Of a stretch of 64,000 nt of DNA, positions 1 to 9,161 are shown piece after piece. The translations under genes were made by a program, and so were the position numbers. Source of the DNA: Bacteroidales bacterium (GTDB taxonomy: Bacteria; Bacteroidota; Bacteroidia; Bacteroidales; UBA3824). Position 1 is the stretch's first letter. Each line of letters opens with the position of its first letter. The stretch is taken from NCBI GenBank assembly GCA_016286055.1, contig JAEERW010000003.1, positions 186,001-250,000 of the forward strand. Direction: 5' to 3'. The notes beneath the pieces are model-generated. The model made no database searches. It was given only the letters and a program-made list of their open reading frames with translations, and was not told the DNA's origin.

Positions 1-2
1 TT

Positions 3-32
3 GAACGTTTGCGCAATATGATTACTGAATAA
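3..32 (+). CDS. possible 3' end of an upstream gene (partial)
   Basis: The frame starting at base 3 reads ERLRNMITE and stops with TAA at 30-32, 18 bases before the next start codon. The composition looks like a protein C-terminus in the same orientation as the next gene. Nine codons cannot identify a family, so this is only a suggestion that an operon enters the window from the left. Confidence 0.35.
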   Translation, partial: ERLRNMITE

Positions 33-50
33 CACTTAAAAATTACTAAA

Positions 51-473
51 ATGAATAAAACGCTGATTATCACAATATTACTTACAATTATGGCGTTCGT
101 TTACAACGACGCCAACGCACAAGCCGACACGCTGATCAATTTCTGTGCCCAGCATATACCATCGTCGTATATCAGCGACGGCCAGGTTTATCAAACAGCA
201 ATAGCTAAGGAAGAAACGGCTGTGTTTCACGTTACATTCTATGGGGGAACTACATATCGCGTGGCTGCATGCAGCGGTCTAAACGATGGTAACCTTCTTT
301 TTACCGTGCGCGACACTGATGGCAACGAGATATTCGCAAATATGGACCATAAAAACGCTCCTTATTGGGATTTTCAGTTCGCATCTACGGTAAACTGCGA
401 GATTGAGGCTATGCTCGACGATCTTGCCCCTGATTCTGGTTTCGCCATTTTGTTAATAGGTTTCAAAAACTAA
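51..473 (+). CDS. small secreted protein of unknown function
   Basis: A 140-residue protein with a clear Sec signal peptide: MNK, a hydrophobic stretch to about residue 20, then cleavage expected after DANAQ. The mature part of about 115 residues is rich in beta-forming residues with two cysteines (FCAQH and AACSG) and a third in VNCEI. I do not recognise the family. It lies 15 bases before the ABC transporter gene and probably shares its transcript, so an accessory periplasmic or surface role beside that transporter is possible but not shown. Confidence 0.75.
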   Translation: MNKTLIITILLTIMAFVYNDANAQADTLINFCAQHIPSSYISDGQVYQTAIAKEETAVFHVTFYGGTTYRVAACSGLNDGNLLFTVRDTDGNEIFANMDHKNAPYWDFQFASTVNCEIEAMLDDLAPDSGFAILLIGFKN

Positions 474-488
474 AAACACTTCCGCGCA

Positions 489-3400
489 ATGAGTGAAAGC
501 ATTTTAAAAGCGTTGATGCAATTGTTTGCTATAATCGCCGCTTCAAAGGCTCAGGCGGAACAGAACAATATTGTTGAAACTTTTCTAAGGCATGAACTTT
601 CGCAAGAACTCGTAGACGAGTATATGGCCGTTTACAACGGGTTCTACAATCAATATAGAGGTAAACAAACCACCGACAGCAAACGCAAAAAAGCGGTGTC
701 GCTCAGTAGCACTAAAATTCTTGTAATATGCAACGTTATCAACAAGGAACTAGTTCAGCGTCAGAAGATTATTGTGCTTGTGCGCCTTTTGGAGTTTATC
801 AGTAGCGACCGCAACGACGAAGTGTCGCAGCAAGAATTAGAGTTTGTGCAAACCGTAGCCGAAAACATATTCATCAGCGACGAGGAGTACCGCACAATAC
901 TTGATTTTGTGTTTAATTCTTCAAAAGCAGTACCTGATGGCGACAATATACTTTTGATTGATAATCACCACGATACCCCAAAAAATAGTCAGGCAAAGCA
1001 TCTATACAGCGAAAACCTTACCGGACAGATAATTGTGTTCGCAGTAAAGTCGGTGAATATGCACTTGTTTGTTTTCAAGGGAGTTAAAGAACTTTTGCTC
1101 AACGGTCAGGTGCTAAATCCTAACCGTGTGCATGTGTTTTCCGCAGGTTCGTCGATACGTGGCGGTAAGATTAAACCCATCTATTACAGCGATATAGTAT
1201 CAATCTACAATTATGACAAGACCAAGGCAAACATCGTATTTGAGGTCAACCGCCTCGAATACAAGTTTAATAATGGCACGGTGGGTCTTCACAGCATGAG
1301 CTTCCTTGAAAAGAGCGGGAAGATTGTAGGTATCATGGGCGCATCTGGCGCTGGTAAAACAACCCTCTTAAACGTGCTCAACGGCAATCTTAAGCCCTCG
1401 TCGGGCGAAGTACTAGTTAACGGTATCAACGTTCATAGAAACAAAGGCGAACTCGACGGACTTATCGGATACGTATCGCAAGACGACCTTTTGATAGAGG
1501 AACTTACTGTTTTTCAGAACCTTTATTATAGTGCTAAACAGTGTTTCGACAATTACTCGCGTTTTAAGCTCTACCGCACAGTGCTGAAAATGCTCAAAAA
1601 CCTCGGACTCTACGAAATTCGCAATATGCGTGTGGGCAACCCACTCAACAAACGAATCAGCGGTGGTCAGCGCAAACGTTTGAATATAGCCTTGGAACTT
1701 ATCCGCGAACCTTCCATCCTGTTTCTCGATGAACCTACTTCGGGTCTTTCGTCGCGTGACAGCGAAAATATTTTAGACCTTCTCAAAGAGTTGACTATCA
1801 AAGGAAAACTTGTGTTTGTGGTATTACATCAGCCTTCGAGCGAAATATTTAAGATGTTCGACCGTCTGATAATCCTCGATACTGGCGGATATCTTATCTA
1901 TACTGGCGACCCTGTGGAGAGTATTTCGTATTTTAAATCAAAAATACGTCAGGCCAACTGGAACGACAGCGAATGTCCCGTTTGTGGTAACGTCAACTCC
2001 GAACAGATTTTCAACATAGTGGAGAGCCGCATTGTAGACGAGTATGGCAACGCCACGCAAACTCGCAAGATATCACCCAAAGAGTGGTGCGAATATTTCA
2101 ATCAGGAAGTTGGCAAAGAAAAACGACATTCGGTGCTGGTGAAGCGTTTGCCCGAAATCAATTTTAAGATACCCGGTTTCTTAAAGCAGTTTTCAATATT
2201 CGTAAAGCGCGACGTGCTTGCAAAGCTCAGCAACGCTCAATATATGCTTATCAACTTTTTGGAGGCTCCGTTGCTTGCGCTTTTGCTCACCTTTATAATT
2301 AAATACCGCAATATTTCGCGCGATAATGTCGATGGATATGTGTTCCTCGATAATAGCAATTTGCCTGTGTATCTATTTATGGCTGTGATAGTTGCATTGT
2401 TTGTAGGGTTAACTGTGTCCGCTCAGGAAATTATCAAAGACCGAAAAATCCTCAAACGAGAGGCTTTTCTTAACCTCAATAAGGGGGCGTATCTCTTGTC
2501 GAAAGTGATGATATTGTTGTTTCTGTCTGCATTTCAAGCATTTACGTTTGTGCTCATTGGCAATTCAGTTCTCGAAATTCACGACCAGTTTTTCAAATAT
2601 TGGCTGATGCTGTTTGCCGTTTGGGTTAATGCCAACATTATGGGTTTGAATATTTCGGATGGTTTTAAAACTACGGTAACTATCTATATATTAATACCAT
2701 TCTTGATAATCCCGCAGATTATACTCAGCGGTGTGCTTGTAAGTTTCGACAAGCTTAACCCCACCATTTCGAGTCCTGGCAAGATTCCGTTTTATGGCGA
2801 AATTTTTATTGCTCGATGGGCTTACGAGGGTCTTTCGGTAGAGCAGTTTATCAACAATAAATACGAACAACCTTTATATCAGTATGAAAAGGATATGCAG
2901 AATGCACTTATCAAACGCGATTTTTGGTTGACATTACTAGATAATAAGCTCAACGCCTACGAGCGCAATAAGAATAATCCAGAGCGTGCAGCCGACATTG
3001 AAAGCGATTTCCTCACTATCCGCAACGAAATTGCCAACGAGTTGGAAGATAATCCTAGTGTAAAACCGTTGTTTGATTATCACGACCTTACACCGCAAAA
3101 TATGGACGCTGACCTTCTAAAACAACTCCGATTCTATTTTTCGCAGTTGAGATCGAGCTACATAAGTCGCTTTAAGAGCGCATCTAAGCAAAAAGATGCC
3201 TACATTCAACAGCAGCAAGCCACTCCTCAACTCAGAGAGCAGTATCTTGACCTTAAACGTCGTTACCACAACGATGCTCTCGCCGACTTTGTTACCAACA
3301 ACCGCGAAACTGAGCGTGTAATTGAGTACAACAACCACCTTTACCAAAAGGCATCGCCTATATATCTCGACCCGCGCAGCAAATTCCTGCGGGCGCATTT

Positions 3401-3659
3401 CTACGCTCCACGCAAACGCTTAGGCAACTATTACATTGATACTTATTGGCTCAACCTCGGTGTTATTTGGTTTATGAGCATAATTTTTTATGTTTTGCTT
3501 TACTTTGGCGTGCTTCGCAGAATTCTCAACCGCAGCGAAAACATCTCGCGCGACTATAAAGACAAGCATGAGGCTAAGATAAAGCAGAAGGGCAACGAGG
3601 CTTCGGTATCTAACCGCAAACGTCGCCGTTCGTTCCAAGACCTCAGGATTTGGAGATAA
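489..3659 (+). CDS. ABCG-like ABC transporter, fused ATPase and permease
   Basis: A 1056-residue fusion. Residues 1-150 are helical and resemble a TerB-like region. A beta-rich segment of about 190-260 precedes the ATPase domain. Walker A GASGAGKTT is near residue 285, the signature SGGQRKR near 390, and Walker B ILFLDEPTSG near 408, followed by a switch histidine in VLHQPSSE. Membrane helices of the ABC2 type run from about 575 to 770. A charged, helical, probably extracytoplasmic segment of about 200 residues follows, then a last helix near 985-1005. The arrangement matches ABCG/WHITE-type exporters found in Bacteroidota. The substrate cannot be read from the sequence. It follows the small secreted protein by 15 bases. 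Confidence 0.88.
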   Translation: MSESILKALMQLFAIIAASKAQAEQNNIVETFLRHELSQELVDEYMAVYNGFYNQYRGKQTTDSKRKKAVSLSSTKILVICNVINKELVQRQKIIVLVRLLEFISSDRNDEVSQQELEFVQTVAENIFISDEEYRTILDFVFNSSKAVPDGDNILLIDNHHDTPKNSQAKHLYSENLTGQIIVFAVKSVNMHLFVFKGVKELLLNGQVLNPNRVHVFSAGSSIRGGKIKPIYYSDIVSIYNYDKTKANIVFEVNRLEYKFNNGTVGLHSMSFLEKSGKIVGIMGASGAGKTTLLNVLNGNLKPSSGEVLVNGINVHRNKGELDGLIGYVSQDDLLIEELTVFQNLYYSAKQCFDNYSRFKLYRTVLKMLKNLGLYEIRNMRVGNPLNKRISGGQRKRLNIALELIREPSILFLDEPTSGLSSRDSENILDLLKELTIKGKLVFVVLHQPSSEIFKMFDRLIILDTGGYLIYTGDPVESISYFKSKIRQANWNDSECPVCGNVNSEQIFNIVESRIVDEYGNATQTRKISPKEWCEYFNQEVGKEKRHSVLVKRLPEINFKIPGFLKQFSIFVKRDVLAKLSNAQYMLINFLEAPLLALLLTFIIKYRNISRDNVDGYVFLDNSNLPVYLFMAVIVALFVGLTVSAQEIIKDRKILKREAFLNLNKGAYLLSKVMILLFLSAFQAFTFVLIGNSVLEIHDQFFKYWLMLFAVWVNANIMGLNISDGFKTTVTIYILIPFLIIPQIILSGVLVSFDKLNPTISSPGKIPFYGEIFIARWAYEGLSVEQFINNKYEQPLYQYEKDMQNALIKRDFWLTLLDNKLNAYERNKNNPERAADIESDFLTIRNEIANELEDNPSVKPLFDYHDLTPQNMDADLLKQLRFYFSQLRSSYISRFKSASKQKDAYIQQQQATPQLREQYLDLKRRYHNDALADFVTNNRETERVIEYNNHLYQKASPIYLDPRSKFLRAHFYAPRKRLGNYYIDTYWLNLGVIWFMSIIFYVLLYFGVLRRILNRSENISRDYKDKHEAKIKQKGNEASVSNRKRRRSFQDLRIWR

Positions 3660-3686
3660 CATTATTATTATTTATATCATACTACT

Positions 3687-4490
3687 ATGAACAAAAAAAT
3701 AATTGTATTAGCCGCCGCCGCATTGCTCGGCGTGTCGGTATCGTGCAACCGCGCCAAAAAAGCCGACAAGATGGCTGAAACGCTCACTTTTCAATCCGCT
3801 AAGTTCGACACCATTGTAAATCTAGTAAAGGATGATGCCAACTCGCCCAAGAGCACAATCAACATCGACTTGATTTACGCTACTGGTCCAAATGCGTCGC
3901 AAATCAACGAGGAGATTCTAAAATCGGGAATACTTCCTGCCGAAGACCTCAAACGTGGTGAAAAAAAGACCGTTCCTCGTGCTCTCGAAATATTTGTAAA
4001 AAACTATGTGAAAGGATATAAGGAAGACTGCTTGAAAGCCTACAAGGAAGATCCCGAAGGCGTATACGAATACGAGTTCAAGGTTACGAGCCAAATATCA
4101 TACGGTCGCGACAGCGTGATTAACTATTACGCCACACAGGAGGCATATAGTGGAGGTGCTCACGGCAACACTGCTACCTTTGTGATGAACTTCGACAAGA
4201 ACACAGGTCACATTATCACCAAAAACGACATATTTAAGGACGGCACCGATGAAAAACTGCTCAACATCATTGTGGACAAGGTTTGCAAGCATTTCAACGC
4301 CACCGACATCGACGACCTTGCCGAAAAAGAGGGCGTTTTTGATATGGATGAGCCTTTTATCCCCACGCTCTTTACTCTCGGCACCAACGACATCACTTTC
4401 ATCTACCTTGAAGGAGAGGTAGGTCCTTACTCTGCAAGTGAAATCCGAGCCGTGATTCCGTTTTCAGAGATTAAAGATTTGATGAAATAG
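3687..4490 (+). CDS. DUF3298-type lipoprotein
   Basis: A 267-residue protein with a lipoprotein signal peptide; the lipobox is LLGVSVSC with Cys near residue 20. The C-terminal half has the features of DUF3298/RsiV-like proteins: YSGGAHGN, then TGHIITKNDIF, and an ending with IPFSEIKDLMK. In this family the preceding segment is often DUF4163. It is expected to be anchored in the inner or outer membrane facing the periplasm. Function is unknown; some relatives bind lysozyme or act as anti-sigma factors, but no sigma factor is adjacent here. It is 27 bases downstream of the ABC transporter and ends at a strong terminator. Confidence 0.8.
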   Translation: MNKKIIVLAAAALLGVSVSCNRAKKADKMAETLTFQSAKFDTIVNLVKDDANSPKSTINIDLIYATGPNASQINEEILKSGILPAEDLKRGEKKTVPRALEIFVKNYVKGYKEDCLKAYKEDPEGVYEYEFKVTSQISYGRDSVINYYATQEAYSGGAHGNTATFVMNFDKNTGHIITKNDIFKDGTDEKLLNIIVDKVCKHFNATDIDDLAEKEGVFDMDEPFIPTLFTLGTNDITFIYLEGEVGPYSASEIRAVIPFSEIKDLMK

Positions 4491-4509
4491 CATTTATACA
4501 ATAAACATA

Positions 4510-4540
4510 AAAAAGGGGAAATCTCAGATTTCCCCTTTTT
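4510..4540. terminator. bidirectional intrinsic terminator
   Basis: A near-perfect inverted repeat, AAAAAGGGGAAATCT followed by its complement, with A/T runs on both flanks. It sits between two convergent genes and can terminate both. Confidence 0.9.
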
Positions 4541-4553
4541 TATATTTCCAAAG

Positions 4554-5462
4554 CTATTTTGGATGGCGTTTAAATAGCCATTTCCCCCGTTTTACCCAGT
4601 TTATTATGCTTCTAATAGTTGAAGTATTATATGTTTTGCAAAATGATTTTAATATAGTATCATTGCAATCCATTGTGTTGCAAAAGTTTATGTTGGATTT
4701 GTATTCTGCGATGTCGGTGTTGTAACGTGCTGTGCTACCTACATTAGTGCCAGAACCATCTGCTCCTCCGTTTATCACAAATGAACGTGTGGGATATATT
4801 GTTGGCATTGCTGCTTTGAATCCGGCATAGCAAAAACGTATAGACCATGAATTGATTTTTCCTTCCACTTGCTTCAATAGCATGGTACTCAAATCGTTAC
4901 CTGCCAAATTAAATTTTTGTACGGCTGTATTATCGGCAAAAAAACTGTCGAAATCTTTAGTTTGCCAATCTACCAATTCCCATCGATTTTTCCAAGTTCC
5001 CCATCCCCACGAACAATTGCGCATAATAGGGTAGGTGTCGTAATTGTAGTTTTCGGGAAGCGTAATGCGTGGTGTGTAACCAGCTATCGAAAAAGCATTA
5101 GTGTCTTTGTAATAGTCGAGAGCTGTTTTCATATACCGTAGGAAATAAGGCGTTACCACTAAGTCGTCTTCCAAAACTATCGCTTCGTCATATTCTTCAA
5201 ATATGGCACTTACACCGCTGATGATGTTTTTTGCTAAACCTATATTTGAATCGCGAAAAATAGATTTTACATTTTTGAATCCTGTAATATTTTGGATAGT
5301 TTCATAAACAGCAGCCACATCTTTATCTCCTTGATTTTTAGCCCCGTCGGCAAAAATAACAACATTAGTTTCGCTGCTTTCTGCATTTTGTAAAAGACTA
5401 TTAATAAGTCGTTGAAGATGTTTGGCTCTGTTATATGCGAATATAATTACTGGTGGATTCAT
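4554..5462 (-). CDS. family 2-like glycosyltransferase
   Basis: A 302-residue protein beginning MNPPVIIFAYNRA. A GT-A nucleotide-binding fold is suggested by the N-terminal PPVIIFAYNR..HLQRLINSL segment, the acidic VLEDDLVV motif near residue 110 (the DxD-type metal site) and the WGWGTWKNRW motif near 160. The ATG at 5462 is preferred over an upstream TTG, which would overlap the preceding gene. It is 25 bases downstream of a nucleotide-sugar dehydrogenase on the same strand, so the pair probably makes and transfers a uronic-acid-type sugar for a surface polysaccharide. Donor and acceptor are not known. Confidence 0.85.
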   Translation of the reverse strand: MNPPVIIFAYNRAKHLQRLINSLLQNAESSETNVVIFADGAKNQGDKDVAAVYETIQNITGFKNVKSIFRDSNIGLAKNIISGVSAIFEEYDEAIVLEDDLVVTPYFLRYMKTALDYYKDTNAFSIAGYTPRITLPENYNYDTYPIMRNCSWGWGTWKNRWELVDWQTKDFDSFFADNTAVQKFNLAGNDLSTMLLKQVEGKINSWSIRFCYAGFKAAMPTIYPTRSFVINGGADGSGTNVGSTARYNTDIAEYKSNINFCNTMDCNDTILKSFCKTYNTSTIRSIINWVKRGKWLFKRHPK

Positions 5463-5487
5463 ATGCGTTATTACATTATCTTTTTTA

Positions 5488-6768
5488 TTACAATCTTCCG
5501 TCAATTAATTCTCTATTTAAAAAACCTTTTACATCGTACACCACGCCATTTGGTATGCGCAAATATGTGCGCGGATTTATCTGTTCAAATTCTTTGTGCG
5601 AAACGGCAAGAATCACAGCATCAAATTGATTTTCAAGATTTTGCAATGGTATGTCGGAGAGAGAGATGCCGTATTCTTTTTCGGCTTTTTGGGGATTTGC
5701 CCAAGGATCAAAAATGGTGATGTTGTGGGTGTATTCTTTGAGGATGGATATTATATCTATCACCTTGGTGTTGCGTATGTCGCTACAGTTTTCCTTGAAT
5801 GTGAACCCAAGAACAAGTATTTTAGAATTTTTTACCAAGATGCCTTTCTTGTTCATCAGCTTAATCACTTGGTTGGCTATATATTCGCCCATGCTATTGT
5901 TGATACATCGTGCAGTAGGCATAATACTGGGCAACATACCAAACAGTTGTGCCTTCTCTATCAGATAGTAAGGGTCAACGCTTATGCAGTGTCCACCCAC
6001 AAGACCTGGTTTTAGTTTTATAAAATTCCATTTCGACGAAGCCGCCTCAATCACGTCGTTGGTATCGATGCCCATGGCGTTGAAAATCTTTGCCACCTCG
6101 TTTATAAAGGCAATATTGACATCGCGCTGAGAGTTTTCTATGATTTTTGATGCCTCAGCCACCTTTATGCTTGGGGCTCTGTATGTGCCGTTGATGAGCA
6201 CCGAATTGTAAACGGAGTCAATTATGTGGGCTATTTCGGGGGTTGAACCCGATGTAACTTTCTTGATATTGTTGATGGTGTGGAGTTTGTCGCCGGGGTT
6301 TACGCGCTCAGGGGAATATCCTGCAAAAAAGTCCGTGTTGAATTTTAATCCCGAAACTTTTTCTACCACAGGCAAACACTCTTCTTCTGTAACACCAGGG
6401 TAAACTGTTGATTCATAAACTACTATGTTGCCTTTTGAAATTACCTTTCCTACGGTTTTGCTTGCTTCTATCAGCGGCGAAAGATTGGGACGGTGGTTGC
6501 CATCGATAGGAGTGGGTACGGTTATGATATAAAAATTACAATCTTTGATGTCGGATAGGATTGAAGTACATCTAAATCCTTGGTTCAAGGCGCTTTGTAA
6601 TAAATTTGGGGATACTTCCAATGTACTGTCATAACCTTTGTTTATTTCGTTCACCCTTTGACTACTTATATCAAAGCCGATGGTAGGAAATTTGGTTGAG
6701 AATAGGCGGGCCAATGGCAACCCCACGTATCCCAATCCTATTACGGCTATTTTGGGTGAAAATGTCAT
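5488..6768 (-). CDS. UDP-N-acetylhexosamine 6-dehydrogenase (WbpA/TviB/WecC type)
   Basis: A 426-residue enzyme expected to oxidise C6 of a UDP-HexNAc to the uronic acid with two NAD+. The Rossmann motif is IGLGYVGLPLA near the N-terminus. The catalytic cysteine lies in GGHCISVDPYYL, the form typical of UDP-GlcNAc/ManNAc/GalNAc dehydrogenases rather than UDP-glucose dehydrogenase. The C-terminal domain has GFTFKENCSDIRNTKV. The start at 6768 (MTFSPKIAV) is chosen because the open frame extends to 6846, which lies inside the terminator of the upstream gene. It is followed at 25 bases by a glycosyltransferase. Confidence 0.9.
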   Translation of the reverse strand: MTFSPKIAVIGLGYVGLPLARLFSTKFPTIGFDISSQRVNEINKGYDSTLEVSPNLLQSALNQGFRCTSILSDIKDCNFYIITVPTPIDGNHRPNLSPLIEASKTVGKVISKGNIVVYESTVYPGVTEEECLPVVEKVSGLKFNTDFFAGYSPERVNPGDKLHTINNIKKVTSGSTPEIAHIIDSVYNSVLINGTYRAPSIKVAEASKIIENSQRDVNIAFINEVAKIFNAMGIDTNDVIEAASSKWNFIKLKPGLVGGHCISVDPYYLIEKAQLFGMLPSIMPTARCINNSMGEYIANQVIKLMNKKGILVKNSKILVLGFTFKENCSDIRNTKVIDIISILKEYTHNITIFDPWANPQKAEKEYGISLSDIPLQNLENQFDAVILAVSHKEFEQINPRTYLRIPNGVVYDVKGFLNRELIDGRL

Positions 6769-6810
6769 GTTTTTTATATTATTATAGTAACGTAACGATC
6801 GCAAAAAAGA

Positions 6811-6853
6811 GAAAAAATGCCGTCGGATGAGAAAAAAACTAACCATCGACGGC
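6811..6853 (-). terminator. intrinsic terminator of the DUF1846 gene
   Basis: Read on the minus strand, GCCGTCGATG (6853-6844) pairs with CATCCGACGGC (6829-6819) with a single bulge, and is followed by a T run at 6817-6812. It separates the DUF1846 gene from the downstream dehydrogenase. Confidence 0.8.
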
Positions 6854-6877
6854 CTCTCTCTTTATTTTATTTTTGGT

Positions 6878-8338
6878 TTATTTCTTAACGGGGTCGCAGG
6901 TGAGGTCTACACCGAGTTTTTTGAATATTTTGCGGTCTACCTCGCTCAGCATTACGGTTGTATGTACTTGACAACCTTTGAGTTTGGGCAATTGTTCAAG
7001 TGCGCGTTTGCAGTTGTCGTCTTTGAGACTGAGCGTTGCGAGAGCCACAAGCACCTCGTCGGTGTGAAGGCGGGGATTGTTGCCGTGAAGATAGTTAACT
7101 TTCATATTCTGAATGGGTTCTATCATTTCGGCAGGAATAAGTTTAATGCTGTGGTTGATGCCTGCAAGATGTTTTGTGGCGTTGAGAATCAACGCTGCAC
7201 TTGTGCCGAGGAGTGCCGAAGTTTCTGATGTTATGATAGTTCCGTCTTCTAATTCGATGGCGGCAGAAGGCACTTTTGATTTTTCGTAACGCTCTTTGGC
7301 TGCGATTGTTACCTTGCGGTCGGCAGTGGTAATTTTCGCCTGCTGCATCAAGAGTATCTGTTTGTTTACCTCGCTTTCGTCGCTTTTACCCTCGGCAAAA
7401 TCGTTGAGCGTTGAGTAATAGCGTCTTATGATTTCTTGTTTAGATGCCTCGCAGCACACATCATCGTTGATAATGCAGTTGCCCGCCATATTTACGCCCA
7501 TATCGGTGGGCGATTTGTAGGGATTTTCGCCGTAAATGCCTTCAAATATGGCGTTTAGCACAGGGAAAATTTCAATATCGCGGTTGTAGTTTACTGTGGT
7601 TTCGCCGTAGGCTTCGAGGTGAAACGGGTCTATCATATTCACATCGTTGAGGTCGGCTGTGGCAGCCTCGTAAGCCATATTTACGGGGTGTTTGAGTGGA
7701 AGATTCCAAATGGGGAAGGTCTCAAATTTGGCGTATCCGGCTTTGATACCTTTCTTGTTTTCTTGGTACAACTGGCTGAGGCACACTGCCATTTTGCCGC
7801 TGCCAGGTCCTGGTGCTGTTACCACCACAAGCGGACGGGTGGTTTCTACATAATCGTTTTTGCCGAAACCTTCATCAGAGTCGATTAACGCCACATTGGT
7901 GGGATAGCCTTCAATGGTGTAATGATAATACGTTTTGATATTCAAGCGTTTAAGACGATTGCGGAATGCCTTTGCGCTGTCTTGACCTTTGAAATGGGTG
8001 ATTACCACTGAGCCAACAAACAGTCCGCGTTTTTGAAACTCGTCGCGCAGACGGAGCACGTCGTTGTCGTAAGTGATGCCGATATCGCCGCGCACTTTGT
8101 TTTTTTCGATGTCTACCGCGCTGATTACAATAATGATTTCCACGTCGTTAGCCACCTTCATAAGCATTTTTAACTTGCTGTCGGGCTCAAAACCGGGCAG
8201 TACGCGCGATGCGTGATAATCGTCGAAAAGTTTTCCTCCAAACTCCAAGTAAAGTTTGTCGCCGAATTTCTTAATCCGTTCTTTAATGTGTGCCGACTGT
8301 ATTTTCAGATACTTGTCGTTATCAAAACCGTATTTCAT
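6878..8338 (-). CDS. DUF1846 family protein
   Basis: A 486-residue protein matching the DUF1846 family over its whole length: an N-terminal MKYGFDNDKYLKIQ segment, LEFGGKLFDDYHASRVLPGF near residue 35, a central glycine-rich TAPGPGSGKMAVCLSQ motif near 175 that resembles a phosphate-binding loop, and the C-terminal conserved LHTDEVLVALA region. The family is widespread in Firmicutes and Bacteroidota; structures are known, but the cellular role is not established. It stands alone, with its own terminator. A TAACTTTG promoter box reads on the minus strand at 8368-8361, 23 bases before the ATG. Confidence 0.88.
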   Translation of the reverse strand: MKYGFDNDKYLKIQSAHIKERIKKFGDKLYLEFGGKLFDDYHASRVLPGFEPDSKLKMLMKVANDVEIIIVISAVDIEKNKVRGDIGITYDNDVLRLRDEFQKRGLFVGSVVITHFKGQDSAKAFRNRLKRLNIKTYYHYTIEGYPTNVALIDSDEGFGKNDYVETTRPLVVVTAPGPGSGKMAVCLSQLYQENKKGIKAGYAKFETFPIWNLPLKHPVNMAYEAATADLNDVNMIDPFHLEAYGETTVNYNRDIEIFPVLNAIFEGIYGENPYKSPTDMGVNMAGNCIINDDVCCEASKQEIIRRYYSTLNDFAEGKSDESEVNKQILLMQQAKITTADRKVTIAAKERYEKSKVPSAAIELEDGTIITSETSALLGTSAALILNATKHLAGINHSIKLIPAEMIEPIQNMKVNYLHGNNPRLHTDEVLVALATLSLKDDNCKRALEQLPKLKGCQVHTTVMLSEVDRKIFKKLGVDLTCDPVKK

Positions 8339-8391
8339 AGTATGCGTTTTTTTAACGGCGCAAAGTTAGAAACTTTTTTTGTAAAAAAAAG

Positions 8392-8414
8392 GGGGCGCAC
8401 ATACGTAACGCCCC
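8392..8414 (-). terminator. intrinsic terminator after the barrel protein gene
   Basis: On the minus strand the stem GGGGCG/CGCCCC is followed by eight Ts (8390-8383). It lies 30 bases beyond the stop codon of the barrel gene and just before the promoter of the DUF1846 gene. Confidence 0.75.
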
Positions 8415-8443
8415 TAATTTTTTGCTATAATATCTAAGGTGTT

Positions 8444-9115
8444 TTAGTCGCCAAATTTAAATGCCACGCCGATGTTGAATTGGGTTGTGCCGACGTTGAT
8501 TTTTTGTTTTTGGCTGATAGTATGGTTTGATGCTAAATATGCTTCATAGTTAAATACTTCGTAGTCAGCGGGTAACATCCAACCTACACCGATTGTAAAC
8601 CATCCAAAAGCCACACCAAGTTCGGGTTTAACAGCAAATGTGGTAGCAGCGTCGTATTCATAAGGTTCATCGTCATTGTTGCCTGTTAATGTAAAAGAGC
8701 CTAATTTAACCGATGCGGTTTTAACTTCACCAAGTTTCAAACGTCCTACGCCTAATGTTATTGCAGCGTAAGGTTTAACAACGGGTGCTTTGAGGTCGAA
8801 ACGAATTTTACCGCCTACAAGACCGAGTTTTGATGCGCTATAATCAAGAGCGAATGTACCTTCGTAGTCTTTTTCAACGCCAAAAAGAATATTGCCGTCT
8901 TTTGCGATACCGAACGAGAGTTGTCCGTTGAGGAAACTTGGCGCGAACATCAGGTCGAGCGAGTAACATAATCCGGCTTTTGCAGAGTTTTTAAACTCGT
9001 CGCCTTGGGGAGCCGACCAGCCTACTTGTGCATCAAATCTGATGCCTTGTGCATTTGCCGCATTGCCAACAAAAATAGCGATGGCTGCGGCTGCTAAAAA
9101 TTTTAAAATTTTCAT
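8444..9115 (-). CDS. outer-membrane beta-barrel protein
   Basis: A 223-residue protein with a signal peptide (MKILKFLAAAAIAIFVGNAANAQ, cleavage after NAQ). The mature chain consists of alternating amphipathic strands and ends in an aromatic strand (FNIGVAFKFGD), as small eight-stranded barrels do. The frame stays open to 9244, but the longer form would overlap nudC and hide the signal peptide inside the protein, so the start at 9115 is used. Function is unknown; such proteins are common abundant surface components in Bacteroidota. Confidence 0.8.
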   Translation of the reverse strand: MKILKFLAAAAIAIFVGNAANAQGIRFDAQVGWSAPQGDEFKNSAKAGLCYSLDLMFAPSFLNGQLSFGIAKDGNILFGVEKDYEGTFALDYSASKLGLVGGKIRFDLKAPVVKPYAAITLGVGRLKLGEVKTASVKLGSFTLTGNNDDEPYEYDAATTFAVKPELGVAFGWFTIGVGWMLPADYEVFNYEAYLASNHTISQKQKINVGTTQFNIGVAFKFGD

Positions 9116-9161
9116 GTTGTTAAGTATTAGTGATTTGAAATTAATAAAATGCTGTAATATC

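Noticed and set aside
6769..6846. Longer start for the UDP-HexNAc dehydrogenase
   Set aside because: The extension begins inside the terminator hairpin of the upstream gene and puts 26 non-family residues before the Rossmann motif.
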